Notes under the pieces: model-generated | The model's input: the letters and a program-made list of their open reading frames with translations, nothing else | Told to the model about the DNA's origin: nothing | The model's database searches: none | Made by a program: the position numbers and the translations under genes | In this document: positions 40,301-48,166 of the stretch, one piece after another | How the letters are laid out: each line of letters starts with the position of its first letter | Position numbering within the stretch: position 1 is the stretch's first letter | From: Peptococcaceae bacterium CEB3 | GTDB lineage: Bacteria > Bacillota > Desulfitobacteriia > Desulfitobacteriales > Desulfitobacteriaceae | Assembly (NCBI GenBank): GCA_001029295.1 | Contig: LDXJ01000052.1 | Location: forward strand, 29-64,028 | Reading direction: 5' to 3' | Length of the DNA: 64,000 nucleotides

Positions 40301-41026
40301 GTCCCGGTCACCATTAACGCATCGTCGCCAACGAAAGCCTTTTATAATCCCAGCACTTGGCATCCAGATACTTGTAGTGATGGTTCACCAGTGCTATGGA
40401 ACTATTATGGTTATTACTGCAACTGGCCAGCCACGCTTATTCCCGGTTATTACACCTATCAATATCCAGAAACCGTCAATACTGACGCCAACGGCAACGC
40501 GACGGTAACGATGCAGACCAGCCAGGACAACTCAAAATATGGGACCATAAACGTGACGGCAACGGCGGGGTCATTAAATTTAACAAAATCTATTTACGCC
40601 GATGTCCAATCTCCCGTGTCATATAATGTCACAGGTTTTACGGATACAATATCTCAACAGTCTGCCTATATAAGCATTTTGGATCAAAAGGGAAGGCCGA
40701 TCAATAATGTCCCTGTGCACGTAGCTTGTACATGGGTGGGAGGGAGTGTCTTTAATCCGTATGACAATATTGGATTTAACAATACGTCAGTAAATATCCT
40801 TTCACCAACATGGCAAACTCTTTGGTATTCCGCTGCCGGTCAAGGGAATCAATACTCCCCCGTGGATACCACATTCAGCGGGACACAGTTTGTATCTTTT
40901 GCTTCGTTATCCCCCTCAAAATATCAGGCATCACAATACTATTGTCACATGGAGGGAGCTGCGTGCACCATAACCTATAAAATTAAAATTACGGTCAATG
41001 CAGTGTCGATTACTTTAGATTTTTAA
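37391..41026 (+). CDS. Giant adhesin: TadE-like N-terminus plus about ten Ig-like repeats
   Basis: 1211 residues. The start (KDDRGGIDPYIALIISITVLMVGLIFG) has the basic/acidic stub and helix of TadE/TadG-type minor pilins, followed by a helical stretch and a Ser/Pro/Gly linker. From about residue 180 the protein is a chain of 80-100-residue beta modules in the Big_1/invasin style, repeatedly with D-x-x-G-N-P/V (DTNGNPLPDG, DQYGNPV). Near residues 980-1030 one module holds an aromatic, cysteine-bearing insertion (NYYGYYCNW, IPGYYTYQYP) that could be a binding tip. I infer a pilus-associated adhesive stalk. Start ATG 37391 follows AGGTGG in repeat copy G. Confidence 0.75.
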   Translation: MFKDDRGGIDPYIALIISITVLMVGLIFGVEALIVPRTQTTLQTAAEMLVKSESINGCITTGTQKAVENYLLDNQLDPKKVFFSPPPSSQSAYGTDMGSTSQPAITLGYDLNVFALSPSKTDPLYVQAQAPINKSSYTPNSANNSADCANSGLFTGVPGGSDSGNSPGAGNISTPTAGSISAQVPSTATQGVVTMISGQTDLPGAQVSIFGAGFSSTTTADGNGNFSFPAVFTLAGPNQVLTLSSGSASQVYSITVNPDPVGSIQFTSPNPNAVQIGQPFVIAGTARDTNGNPLPDGTRLSFTSNDQTDIPTQTVPVLNGQFSLTLPSGITQNVASVLVSETDTSPATTYSITATPGQPKSITVSASPTTVKVGNPVNLTGFVASYGGMAVQDGTPVTISLNDNTLGTATTTGGHYSFTVPGADLTQAGPNNLYVSTGNNISASATVLVNPGIPAQISGLSGVPNPVSPGSNTAITGVVEDQYGNPVNQAYSISVNGASETCDTHGVLSFSWSFPNPGMQTLDFTYGGAVIGALTINVNTTVNGLRLTPVQSIYTIIAGQSVTGIQFKMTDSNGNPVKGDTVSFEGQNGTTASNGLAGPFNTPVLTTAGSQTLTATVPSIPGSEGTVGVVVNPAAAYQLQGATVSPNPVIAGFKASVNGIVADQYGNPVSGDSIVVSGGYGAPSSPSVSGQNGIPGYVSVPITGTNVGGPYPLAVKDSTTRVALVSSLSLTVKAPSGATLSLSPVNGTAIADVNTGFQIKASVTDNTGAAIPDVSVSFSVSPDTSAGLNPIPGITDSSGNVIETATFNQTGNQVITAAATVDGQNLSTSIDLYATTPIMGSISWGTVGPNPVVAGNGLTVAGQALDITGNPIRNTQIQIYFKEGGAGVQTLNTDANGYFWTTLTPTVTGQITLMAQIGNVVIQYPTPITVNPGPPVSGTISFNYTPPLLTNDTFTVVVHLQDASGNSVPNVPVTINASSPTKAFYNPSTWHPDTCSDGSPVLWNYYGYYCNWPATLIPGYYTYQYPETVNTDANGNATVTMQTSQDNSKYGTINVTATAGSLNLTKSIYADVQSPVSYNVTGFTDTISQQSAYISILDQKGRPINNVPVHVACTWVGGSVFNPYDNIGFNNTSVNILSPTWQTLWYSAAGQGNQYSPVDTTFSGTQFVSFASLSPSKYQASQYYCHMEGAACTITYKIKITVNAVSITLDF

Positions 41027-41076
41027 CAGAATCCAGAGCAACATTGTACCGGTTAGCCTTTCGTCGATGCCTAAAT

Positions 41077-41102
41077 AACCGGATGTCCACAAACATCCGG
41101 TT
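41077..41102 (+). terminator. Hairpin terminator after the adhesin gene
   Basis: AACCGGATGT/ACATCCGGTT with a six-base loop and a T-rich tail (GTCTTCTGTTT). Confidence 0.7.
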
Positions 41103-41138
41103 GTCTTCTGTTTCCAAAACAGGGACACCTATCCTCTC

Positions 41139-41174
41139 TTGCAATATTATCAACCATGCTATAATATATTATCA
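41139..41174 (+). promoter_or_regulatory. Promoter/operator of the 41184-46080 genes
   Basis: TTGCAA (41139-41144) and TATAAT (41160-41165), 15 bp apart. Operator-like CAATATTATCAA and TATAATATATTATCA overlap both boxes. Confidence 0.6.
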
Positions 41175-41183
41175 TGAAAGGGA

Positions 41184-41828
41184 GTGGTCTCTATCAGAGC
41201 ATATTATCAACGGTGTTGGGATGTCTATATGACTTGGTTGGGGGATCGTCCCGTAACCTCGGCTACCATTCGGGAATACGCCGAGTCGTTGGAAACACCC
41301 GATAAAGTCAATACGTTCCTCGTCGCCGCTAAGTACAACGGGCTTCCCAATATAAAAATCCCAGCCAAAACGATTAAAGCCGCGACCGAGCGGTATTACG
41401 AACAGCGGTGGAACGCTTATTTGGATTGGCTTGGAGAGGGAAAGCCCTTAACCTCGAAAACTATCGCAAACTATGTCGAGGAAACGAAAAACAAACATTA
41501 CAGCCACGCCACCATTAATGCCTTTTTGAACGCGGCCGCGTATTTTGCTCCGTCGTATATTACCATCCCGCCCAAAGAGTACCGGCCGAACGTGAAGCGA
41601 ATGCCGAAATTGACGGCGACGGAGCTGGATTATTTTAAGCGGGGTATCCCCACGCTTAAGCCGGACCAGCAAGAGGAAATCCGCCGGTTGTTGCGGGGCG
41701 AAAAGCCGCAGCGGCGCTATGCCGCTTATTATTTCCTGGTCCAGCGGCTGGGGCTTATGACACTTGGGCGGTCCGTCGCCCCCAGCCAAATTACCGGATT
41801 GGAGCGACAAAACGATGCCGTCGGTTAA
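41184..41828 (+). CDS. Tandem core-binding (recombinase N-terminal-like) protein without catalytic domain
   Basis: 214 residues. Two similar halves, AYYQRCWDVYMTWLGDRPVTSATIREYAESL… and RYYEQRWNAYLDWLGEGKPLTSKTIANYVEE…, resemble the SAM-like core-binding domain of tyrosine recombinases. No RHRY catalytic domain follows; the C-terminus is basic. It might bind DNA in a recombination complex or block a recombinase. GTG 41184 touches its ribosome binding site, so a start slightly downstream is possible. It overlaps the recU-like gene by 14 bp. Confidence 0.6.
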   Translation: MVSIRAYYQRCWDVYMTWLGDRPVTSATIREYAESLETPDKVNTFLVAAKYNGLPNIKIPAKTIKAATERYYEQRWNAYLDWLGEGKPLTSKTIANYVEETKNKHYSHATINAFLNAAAYFAPSYITIPPKEYRPNVKRMPKLTATELDYFKRGIPTLKPDQQEEIRRLLRGEKPQRRYAAYYFLVQRLGLMTLGRSVAPSQITGLERQNDAVG

Positions 41829-42318
41829 GGCCAACCTTGGCATGATTTTGGAACAACAAATCTTTTTGGCTTGCGATTGGTATGCCGCGCGGGGTTATGC
41901 TCTCATCCAAAAAATCCCTACGCCGTGGGAGCCGGAACGTCGGGACGGACGTATCATCGGGGCGCACCCGGCGAAAAAGTCAACCATTGATTTTCTCGGG
42001 GCCCTTGCGCCCCATGGTCAAGCCATCGCCCTGGAAGCCAAAGAGGAGCAGACTGCCGCCATCCGCAAAAGCCGGGTTAAACCTCACCAAGTGAAATTTC
42101 TCAAAACGCTGGCCGCTTGCGGCGGGGCAGCCTATATCGTGGTCGGGTTTTACAATGCGAACCGGTTTTTCCTCGTTCCCGCCCCGCTTTGGGGCGATTG
42201 GCCGAATCCGATCTTTACTGTTCAAGACTGCGCCCGGTTTGGCACGGAGATCTTCCTCTGGGATGAGAACCGGAGACTGGATTTTTTGGGGGTAGCATCA
42301 TGCCCGAACGTCAAATAA
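41815..42318 (+). CDS. recU: RecU-like Holliday junction resolvase
   Basis: 167 residues from ATG 41815 (GGAGCGA). The nuclease core STIDFLGAL…HGQAIALEAKEE holds the D…E-x-K catalytic set, followed by the basic RKSRVKPHQVKFL and a VVGFYN strand, the RecU pattern. RecU cuts Holliday junctions in Gram-positive bacteria and their phages. Neighbouring recombinase-like and DUF4417 genes overlap it, forming a tight operon. Confidence 0.8.
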   Translation: MPSVKANLGMILEQQIFLACDWYAARGYALIQKIPTPWEPERRDGRIIGAHPAKKSTIDFLGALAPHGQAIALEAKEEQTAAIRKSRVKPHQVKFLKTLAACGGAAYIVVGFYNANRFFLVPAPLWGDWPNPIFTVQDCARFGTEIFLWDENRRLDFLGVASCPNVK

Positions 42319-42521
42319 ACATTTTCGGCAGTGACGATCTGATTGAAAACCTGGTTGATACGAAAGGTTTTTCACCTCAAGCACAAGATCATATCCGGCT
42401 GCTGAAAAACCTTTCCCAAGAAATAGCCGTTTTAAATCTTTACGATTTTTCCCAGGACGAACGTGAGTACGTCCGGTTTTTAAGGGGAAGGGTTGTGAAC
42501 GCCCTTGACAAGCCTGTGTAA
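42300..42521 (+). CDS. Small helical protein, unknown function
   Basis: 73 residues, mostly charged helix (SPQAQDHIRLLKNLSQEIAVLN). It overlaps recU at its start and the DUF4417 gene at its end, so it is translationally embedded in the operon. Not recognised. Confidence 0.65.
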   Translation: MPERQINIFGSDDLIENLVDTKGFSPQAQDHIRLLKNLSQEIAVLNLYDFSQDEREYVRFLRGRVVNALDKPV

Positions 42522-43470
42522 AACGAAGCTCTGCGATCTGTGTCCGTATCAGCAAATTTGCGGCGGGTGCCCCGGCTGCGACCGGATTTATATTCACGAT
42601 CACCAGTGCCAAAAGTGCTTGTTGACATGCGTGGATAAGCCCGGTGTTTTGGCGGCAGCCCATAACGAGTGGGACCGGCTGCAATGGCCGCGCCCGACAC
42701 AAGCACACAAGGGGATCCCGGGGCTCCCAGAAATCATTCATACCGTGGGGTCTATTTCCAAAGCCCCCGTGGAATGGGAAGCATGGCTCCCCACAATTTA
42801 TAAAAACAAACGTCCGGATCGATCCGCGTCCGCCAGCCGGTTCGTCGCCGTTCATGGATATTCGCCGGATGGGTATTTAGCCGACTTGTGGGCACACCGG
42901 GCGGATTATTGGGCTTATTACCGTCAATTTGATCTGGTCTTTACCCCTAATTTCTCAATCTATGATAACGCCCCCCGCTTTGAACAGCTCATCAATCTCT
43001 ACCGGACGACTAAATGCTACGCCGAAATGGTGAACGCCGGATTGCCGGCGATCTTGGACGTGGCTTGGGGGCAGTCGGCCGATATAGAGCGCTGGGTGGA
43101 ATACATCAGGGCGATCCACCCCCCGGCAATTGCCATGAGCCTCCAGGGGATCGGGGGCGTCAAGCAGTCCAAGGACTGGATTATGGTGACCATTGGGTAT
43201 GCCTCCATTCTCAAACGGATCCCGGCGGATATCGAGGTCATTTTTGTGGGCGTGGCCTCAAAATATCGGGCCAACACCGTCCGGGCCATCACCGGGCGGG
43301 ACGATTTGCACTGGATGACAACATTCGCGTACATGTATTCCCGCTATGGCAGACTCTGGGACGGCCGCAAGGCGAGTTCCGAGCTGACCCGAGACGAAAT
43401 ATTTCAACTATCAACAAGGGAGATGAGTTTATGCCCAAAGGACGGTATTCCACAGCCAACAACGGCATGA
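42505..43470 (+). CDS. DUF4417-type protein with N-terminal cysteine cluster
   Basis: 321 residues from TTG 42505. The first ~45 residues hold nine cysteines (CDLCPYQQICGGCPGC…CQKCLLTC), likely binding an Fe-S cluster or zinc. The C-terminal domain (FDLVFTPNFSIYDNAPRF…GLPAILDVAWGQSADIERW…HPPAIAMSLQG) resembles DUF4417, of phages and plasmids, function unknown. It overlaps the next gene's start by 40 bp. Confidence 0.7.
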   Translation: MTSLCKTKLCDLCPYQQICGGCPGCDRIYIHDHQCQKCLLTCVDKPGVLAAAHNEWDRLQWPRPTQAHKGIPGLPEIIHTVGSISKAPVEWEAWLPTIYKNKRPDRSASASRFVAVHGYSPDGYLADLWAHRADYWAYYRQFDLVFTPNFSIYDNAPRFEQLINLYRTTKCYAEMVNAGLPAILDVAWGQSADIERWVEYIRAIHPPAIAMSLQGIGGVKQSKDWIMVTIGYASILKRIPADIEVIFVGVASKYRANTVRAITGRDDLHWMTTFAYMYSRYGRLWDGRKASSELTRDEIFQLSTREMSLCPKDGIPQPTTA

Positions 43471-44855
43471 GCGCCGGTCACAGCGGCGGAGGCCACGCGG
43501 ACGGACCCGGCGGCGTTGCCGGCGGGTATGCTCCCGGCGGAATGGGGGTTGAACCCCAGGCGATTTCTGAAGAGCCCCGGTCTGTCGTGATCGAACAGTA
43601 CAGCCGGACGAGGCACCAAATGGAACCGTTGCTCGTAACATTCAATGGACCCGGCAACGGCGCTCATGTTGTGAGTGGCTCGGGCCACGGGTATGAAACG
43701 ACGATTGACTCTTGTACTTGCCCGGATTTTGTCATGCGTCATCATGCGTGTCGGCATATTCAAGCCATCCGCAATTCGATGGGATTGCCGCCTTTAGGGG
43801 ATGATTGGCGGCCGGGGGCCAACACAGAGACGCAGGTGCCACCGGATGATTTAGCACAACAGCAGCATCAACGGGACGAGGAAATGCGCGACCGGTTAGC
43901 CCGCCTGGCAGAAATGGACACCGAACAGGGGTTTGTTTCCGAGGATGAAAATCTTTGGAACCAATGCGCTGAAATGGCCCAAGAGCCCCCGATTTATGAA
44001 ACCGAAAATGTCTTGGACGGACCCGAGGGAAATACATTTGGGATCGAGCTTGAGTTTGCCGGTGGCAACCGGATAGGCTTGGGGAGGGCTTTATACGAGG
44101 CGGGGCTAATACGGAGTCCACAGCAAGACGGCTATCACAGCGGCGTCTATAATAACGACATGGTTCATTGGCGCTATGAACGCGATGGTTCGGTCGATGG
44201 TGAAATTGTTTCCCCACCGCTGCGGGATACCCCCGAGAGCTGGGAACAGATTAAAAAAGTGTGCGAAATTGCCAAGCAGTACGGCGCCCGCGTGGATGCC
44301 CGCTGCGGCGGTCACGTGCACGTCGGAAAAGAGCCTCTCGACCAGAATCGGAATCGGAAACACCGGCTGTTTCAGCTTGTTGCCGGCAATGAGGATATCT
44401 TTTTCCGGATGGCGGCCGCCGGGGAGATGAACGGGCGATTTCGCGGGTTCCATTATGTCAACCCGATTGGGGACCAGTGGTATGACCGGAGGGCCGCCAC
44501 CGATCAGGAAGCGGAGCGTCGAATCGGAATCCGTGACAGGACAAGTAATTACCCGGCCGTGAATATGCGGGAAAACACGGTTGAATTCCGTTATTTTAAT
44601 GGTTCGTTGACCCCCGAACAAATACAAGCCAACGTTAAATTAGCCTATAATACAGTCAAAGCGGCCGCTATCGAAAACCGGCGGACTCAACGAGGTCAAT
44701 TGCTGCCGGAACGGTCTATGCCGGTTGGGACCAGCCGGGAATCCGAGGACATGGGGACTGTTAAGCGGTTTTTTGATACTGTATTCTCGAAAAGCAAAGA
44801 CAAGGTCAGCGCCATGAGAGCATTCATGAGCTCGCGTTGGCAAGAAAGGAGCTAA
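43431..44855 (+). CDS. SWIM zinc finger fused to an amidoligase (COOH-NH2 ligase)
   Basis: 474 residues from ATG 43431 (AAGGGAG). After a Gly-rich start, a SWIM motif (SCTCPDFVMRHHACRH) lies near residues 93-109. From about residue 200 comes an amidoligase_2-like domain: NTFGIELEFAGG, DGSVDGEIVSPPL, CGGHVHVG, MRENTVEFRYFNGSL. These enzymes use ATP to join a carboxyl to an amine, as in peptide tags or wall cross-links. With the GGCT-like protein at 35039 it may form a make-and-break pair. The longer frame from 43014 only overlaps the upstream gene and is rejected. Confidence 0.8.
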   Translation: MPKGRYSTANNGMSAGHSGGGHADGPGGVAGGYAPGGMGVEPQAISEEPRSVVIEQYSRTRHQMEPLLVTFNGPGNGAHVVSGSGHGYETTIDSCTCPDFVMRHHACRHIQAIRNSMGLPPLGDDWRPGANTETQVPPDDLAQQQHQRDEEMRDRLARLAEMDTEQGFVSEDENLWNQCAEMAQEPPIYETENVLDGPEGNTFGIELEFAGGNRIGLGRALYEAGLIRSPQQDGYHSGVYNNDMVHWRYERDGSVDGEIVSPPLRDTPESWEQIKKVCEIAKQYGARVDARCGGHVHVGKEPLDQNRNRKHRLFQLVAGNEDIFFRMAAAGEMNGRFRGFHYVNPIGDQWYDRRAATDQEAERRIGIRDRTSNYPAVNMRENTVEFRYFNGSLTPEQIQANVKLAYNTVKAAAIENRRTQRGQLLPERSMPVGTSRESEDMGTVKRFFDTVFSKSKDKVSAMRAFMSSRWQERS

Positions 44856-44858
44856 TTT

Positions 44859-45482
44859 ATGTACAAATTTCTCTTAGACTCCGAACCGGACGACGGGCCG
44901 ATTTTGTTAATCGACGTCCAAACGGGAGACCGTATCGTCGGGGAGAGTCCGCGGGACATGGTGGCCGGATACATGCGAAATTTTGATTACCTCGATATCC
45001 AGGACGGCGGGGTGGCCGCTTTTATGAGACAGAGGCTCGGTAAAGACCTGCTTGACGCCATGCCGCTGTCGTTGAGGCGGCTGCCCAAATTCCCCATAGA
45101 TTACACGTCCGACCGCAAGTTTTTGGAAGGGCTGGCTCTTAACGAAATCATCGGGATTTACGAAAATGACGGCTCGTACCGAGTTCGACCGGAAACACCG
45201 GATCTGCCCCCGATAGAGCACCATTGCTCACGCTGCCAATACGACAAAGGAAACGAAAAATGCAGTCAATTTGAGGCGTGGGCCGATGACGACGGTGCCC
45301 ATTGCGTGGGGTTTGCCCGTCCGGATCTGCCGCCTCAAGAGATGGACGGGGACAAGCCGGTGTTGCGCTTGGTGGACTTTGGACATCCGGAAGTGTTTTT
45401 CGGCGAGCACGATCCGGAAGCCGAGGAGCAGGAAGCGCTCCGGGCGATTTTCGAATATGACGGGGAAGACGATGAGGATTAA
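44859..45482 (+). CDS. Acidic protein with CxxC-type metal site, unknown function
   Basis: 207 residues. The C-terminal half contains CSRCQYDKGNEKCSQFE…HC, a plausible zinc or Fe-S ligand set, then a very acidic tail (YDGEDDED). It begins 3 bp after the amidoligase gene with AAAGGAG, so it is co-expressed and could be its substrate or partner; this is inference from position only. Confidence 0.65.
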   Translation: MYKFLLDSEPDDGPILLIDVQTGDRIVGESPRDMVAGYMRNFDYLDIQDGGVAAFMRQRLGKDLLDAMPLSLRRLPKFPIDYTSDRKFLEGLALNEIIGIYENDGSYRVRPETPDLPPIEHHCSRCQYDKGNEKCSQFEAWADDDGAHCVGFARPDLPPQEMDGDKPVLRLVDFGHPEVFFGEHDPEAEEQEALRAIFEYDGEDDED

Positions 45483-45483
45483 A

Positions 45484-46080
45484 ATGGCAAATTTAGAGAA
45501 AAACCCACTTAACGAAATCGTTAAAAGTCTAACCGACAAAGGGGTTAATCTTGCCCGAACCGAAACATTAACGCTTTCCCCGGATCAAGCCAGGGCCGTA
45601 TTATTTATGGTAGGGCAAGGGGCCACGAATCAGGATTTGAATTCCCCTGAGCTGTCCGAAAAAAAGCTGCAGTTGATGGAACAGTTACAGGCGCGAATCT
45701 CTGATGGGGAAAATACTGTCCCCATCCAAATGGGATATCTCGATGTCATGGTTTTAAACTTTTGCGTGGTCAACTTAACAAGACCCGCACTTCAAAACAT
45801 TTTGAATGTGCTAAAGGGTGCCGCCGGTAACCAGACGGAGAGCACTATGTTGCTCAAAGATCCGGCACAAGGGTTGCTGTTTCTTATTGGTCAAGACTTT
45901 GAGGCTGACGCCGAAGTCAAAAACCAGTTTATGCAGGAATTACTGAAACATATCAGATCAGGGGATGAGCCGTTTTTAATCAATTTAGATTCCGGGAAAA
46001 AGCTTCTTATCGCGATGGGCATTCTGAATTTCATGGGCATCCTGCAGTCGTTGGTTGAAGGGGCTGGGTTAAACCCGTAA
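45484..46080 (+). CDS. Helical protein, unknown function
   Basis: 198 residues from ATG 45484, one base after the previous stop. Two parts of the protein repeat a pattern (LSPDQARAVLFMVGQG and LKDPAQGLLFLIGQDF, followed by helix and IPIQMGYLDVMVLNF / PFLINLDSGKKLLIAMGILNF), so it appears to be an internal duplication. Last gene of the 41184-46080 operon, before a strong terminator. Not recognised. Confidence 0.65.
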   Translation: MANLEKNPLNEIVKSLTDKGVNLARTETLTLSPDQARAVLFMVGQGATNQDLNSPELSEKKLQLMEQLQARISDGENTVPIQMGYLDVMVLNFCVVNLTRPALQNILNVLKGAAGNQTESTMLLKDPAQGLLFLIGQDFEADAEVKNQFMQELLKHIRSGDEPFLINLDSGKKLLIAMGILNFMGILQSLVEGAGLNP

Positions 46081-46149
46081 TGTCAGCCACCCCATGGCTA
46101 AAGTAAGATGGCTATAGGGCCCCTAACAATCCCCCCTGGACATACGGAG

Positions 46150-46187
46150 AAAAAAGGTGCCCCCAATGTTAGGGGGTGCTTTTTTCT
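46150..46187. terminator. Bidirectional intrinsic terminator
   Basis: AAAAAAGGTGCCCCC and GGGGGTGCTTTTTT flank a short loop; poly-A/poly-T on each side allows termination of the plus-strand operon and of the converging minus-strand genes. Confidence 0.85.
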
Positions 46188-46192
46188 ATGGA

Positions 46193-46414
46193 TTAATTTT
46201 CCGATTTAAGCAGTGTTTCGATCACTTGTACAAGTTTGTATGCATCTGAGTTGGCGGCATCCCCCTCCTCTAGAAGACAAACTGCCAAACCAAAATAGGA
46301 ATGAAATCCGTATTTCCTCAGTTTGTACTCGACCACAAAATCCAAATCACTTTGCTCCGTCCCTTCGTTTCTAGCAACAGAACCGAACAAAGCCAATCTT
46401 TTTACTCCGAACAT
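46193..46414 (-). CDS. Truncated MNT-type nucleotidyltransferase (antitoxin-like)
   Basis: 73 residues beginning FGVKRLALFGSVARNEGTEQSDLDFVVEY, the nucleotidyltransferase motif GSxxR…SDxD of MNT antitoxins and related minimal transferases. The usual N-terminal helix of ~20 residues is missing, because a stop and the preceding gene lie just upstream; the partner HEPN toxin is also absent. Probably a decaying remnant of a toxin-antitoxin or defence locus. Confidence 0.55.
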   Translation of the reverse strand: MFGVKRLALFGSVARNEGTEQSDLDFVVEYKLRKYGFHSYFGLAVCLLEEGDAANSDAYKLVQVIETLLKSEN

Positions 46415-46420
46415 CTTTGC

Positions 46421-47326
46421 TCAAATCATCGTTACCGGTATCATCTGCCCGACCAGGTCTTCACACGGGCAAATAACGCCACCGGAACCCCTTACAACCC
46501 CGCTGATTTTGTCCAACACCGAAAATGCCTCGACGTCTTTGCGGCTCAGGTCGGCATACTTTTTGACTTCAATCGGATAAAGCGCCCCGTTTTCAGAAAT
46601 GATCAGGTCTATCTCATTCTGCTCCTTATCACGATAAAAGAAGAGAGGCGGTTCGAGGACGCCCGCGTTGAAATAACTTTTAATGATCTCGGCTATCACG
46701 AAAGTTTCAAAGAAGGCCCCGGCCATCGCCCCGTTTTGCATCACGTCGGGGGTATTCCACCTTGTCAGGTAAGCGGCCAGCCCTGCATCCAGAAAATACA
46801 CTTTGGGCGTCTTGACAGCCCGTTTTGTCAAATTGTTAGAATAAGGCTGTAATAAGTAGACCAGATGGGAGGTCTGCAAAATAGAGAGCCAACGATGTGC
46901 GGTAGGCTGACTGACACCAATATCCCGGCAGGCGGAAGCGAGGTTTAGTAATTGCCCGGTGGAAGCCGCCATGGCCGTGATGAATTTAAGGAACTTTACT
47001 TCATCACCCACTTGGGTGAGTTCCCGCACGTCTCTCTCAATGTAAGACTTTGTGTAGGCTCCGTAGAACATCTGCCAGTCAATCTCTGGGTTGGCGTGCA
47101 GCTCCGGCATACTGCCCCGGTGTATGATCTGCCAAATCTGCTTATAGGTCGTTTTCTTTAAGTCCCAAGATCTTTCCGTGAAATACCCAGGGGTGGGGAT
47201 AAAGGGTTTACTAAACTGGGTTCCATTGATTTCACGCAACGAAAGCCCCAGCAGACTGAGGATACCCATGCGCCCCGCCAAGGACTCGCCTACATTTCTC
47301 ATCATCCTGAACTGTTGCGATGCCAT
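46421..47326 (-). pseudogene. 5'-truncated DUF4143 ATPase
   Basis: 301 residues. It begins at the sensor region typical of AAA_14/DUF4143 proteins (SQQFRMMRNVGESLAGRMG), continues with the winged helix (LASACRDIGVSQPTAHRWL) and DUF4143 end (EIDLIISENGALYPIEVKKY). The first ~90 residues with Walker A and B are missing; an in-frame stop lies about 35 bp before the ATG. Relatives are DNA-associated ATPases with a nuclease-like C-terminus. It cannot bind ATP as it stands. Confidence 0.75.
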
Positions 47327-47407
47327 GGTTTGTGTTGCTCTATTCTCTTGCCCCTAAACTTGATTTCACGCATGAAAATTCGCCTCTCTTTCCTCTATTT
47401 TTCAACA

Positions 47408-47815
47408 TCAACAAATGCTTTTTAGATCTTCATCCGTTACTGACGTGAATTCATCGCCATCAGACCGGCAAATAAAAAACGTGCCACAGATCACATCTCG
47501 CCCAACTCGCCGATTAGGCGGGTAGCCCTTGAGTTTTCCTTCCTCGTCGCACACTAGGAGCAACCCATCGTCCAGATGGATTACCTCGATGTACCCTCCG
47601 ACAACATTTTGGCACGCGGCCAGGGTGTTTTGGATTTCCCGAATCTGTGCTAATTGGCCGGGTTGAAAGACCAGAACCTTAATTTTGTCCACAAGTCGTT
47701 CTTCAACTGCGTTCGCGAACTCGTGTGCCATTTTGGTAATAACCCCCTTTTGCTTTTCGCTGAATTTCCCTAACGCTTCTCGGCAAGCCTCTTTGTTGAT
47801 GGACCATTCGTCCAT
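47408..47815 (-). CDS. DUF3846-domain protein
   Basis: 135 residues. After a helical N-terminus, IKVLVFQPGQ…IREIQNTLAACQNVVGGYIEVIHL…LLVCDEEGKLKGYPPNRRV…GTFFICR matches the DUF3846 pattern common on plasmids and conjugative elements. Function unknown. It reads leftwards with the two small genes at 47942 and 48167, probably from the divergent promoter at 48310. Confidence 0.75.
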   Translation of the reverse strand: MDEWSINKEACREALGKFSEKQKGVITKMAHEFANAVEERLVDKIKVLVFQPGQLAQIREIQNTLAACQNVVGGYIEVIHLDDGLLLVCDEEGKLKGYPPNRRVGRDVICGTFFICRSDGDEFTSVTDEDLKSIC

Positions 47816-47941
47816 AGTTTCATCTCCTCCTTTTGGGGTGAACCGCCGCCATACCGCATTATGGGCGGGCGGCCCTGCTTTTGATCAGTTTCCCGTGAAA
47901 CTAACGGTTGCTCAATTTCTGCAATCGTTCTTTCACTTCAT

Positions 47942-48112
47942 TCATTCGATTATCTTAATTTCTTCAACTTTCGTATCTATCTCTTCCCACGAACCACTTC
48001 CGTCTTCATCAAAAGCTTGCGCATATGCTAATTCTTTTGCATCTTCTTCATTTTCAGCCTCAACAAATTGAACCGACCTCATTTTGTGAGTCATGTAAAT
48101 AGTGTATTTCAT
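47942..48112 (-). CDS. Small acidic protein (56 aa)
   Basis: ATG 48112 opens a 56-residue frame (MKYTIYMTHKMRSVQFVEAENEEDAKELA…) with GAGAGGGA upstream. The pattern, a short beta strand then an Asp/Glu-rich helix and EEIKIIE at the end, is typical of small plasmid proteins with a DpnD/PcfM-like fold, but I cannot be sure. Composition and ribosome binding site support a real gene. Confidence 0.6.
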   Translation of the reverse strand: MKYTIYMTHKMRSVQFVEAENEEDAKELAYAQAFDEDGSGSWEEIDTKVEEIKIIE

Positions 48113-48166
48113 CGCTCATTATCCCTCTCTTCCTTTTCTCATAGAACGCAATCGTATTGGCCGTAG

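Noticed and set aside
41044-41232. 62-residue frame before the recombinase-like gene
   Set aside because: It spans the terminator hairpin and promoter/operator of the next operon and has no ribosome binding site.
43014-43430. Long N-terminal extension of the amidoligase frame
   Set aside because: It runs through the DUF4417 gene in another frame and gives low-complexity sequence; the ATG at 43431 has a good ribosome binding site.
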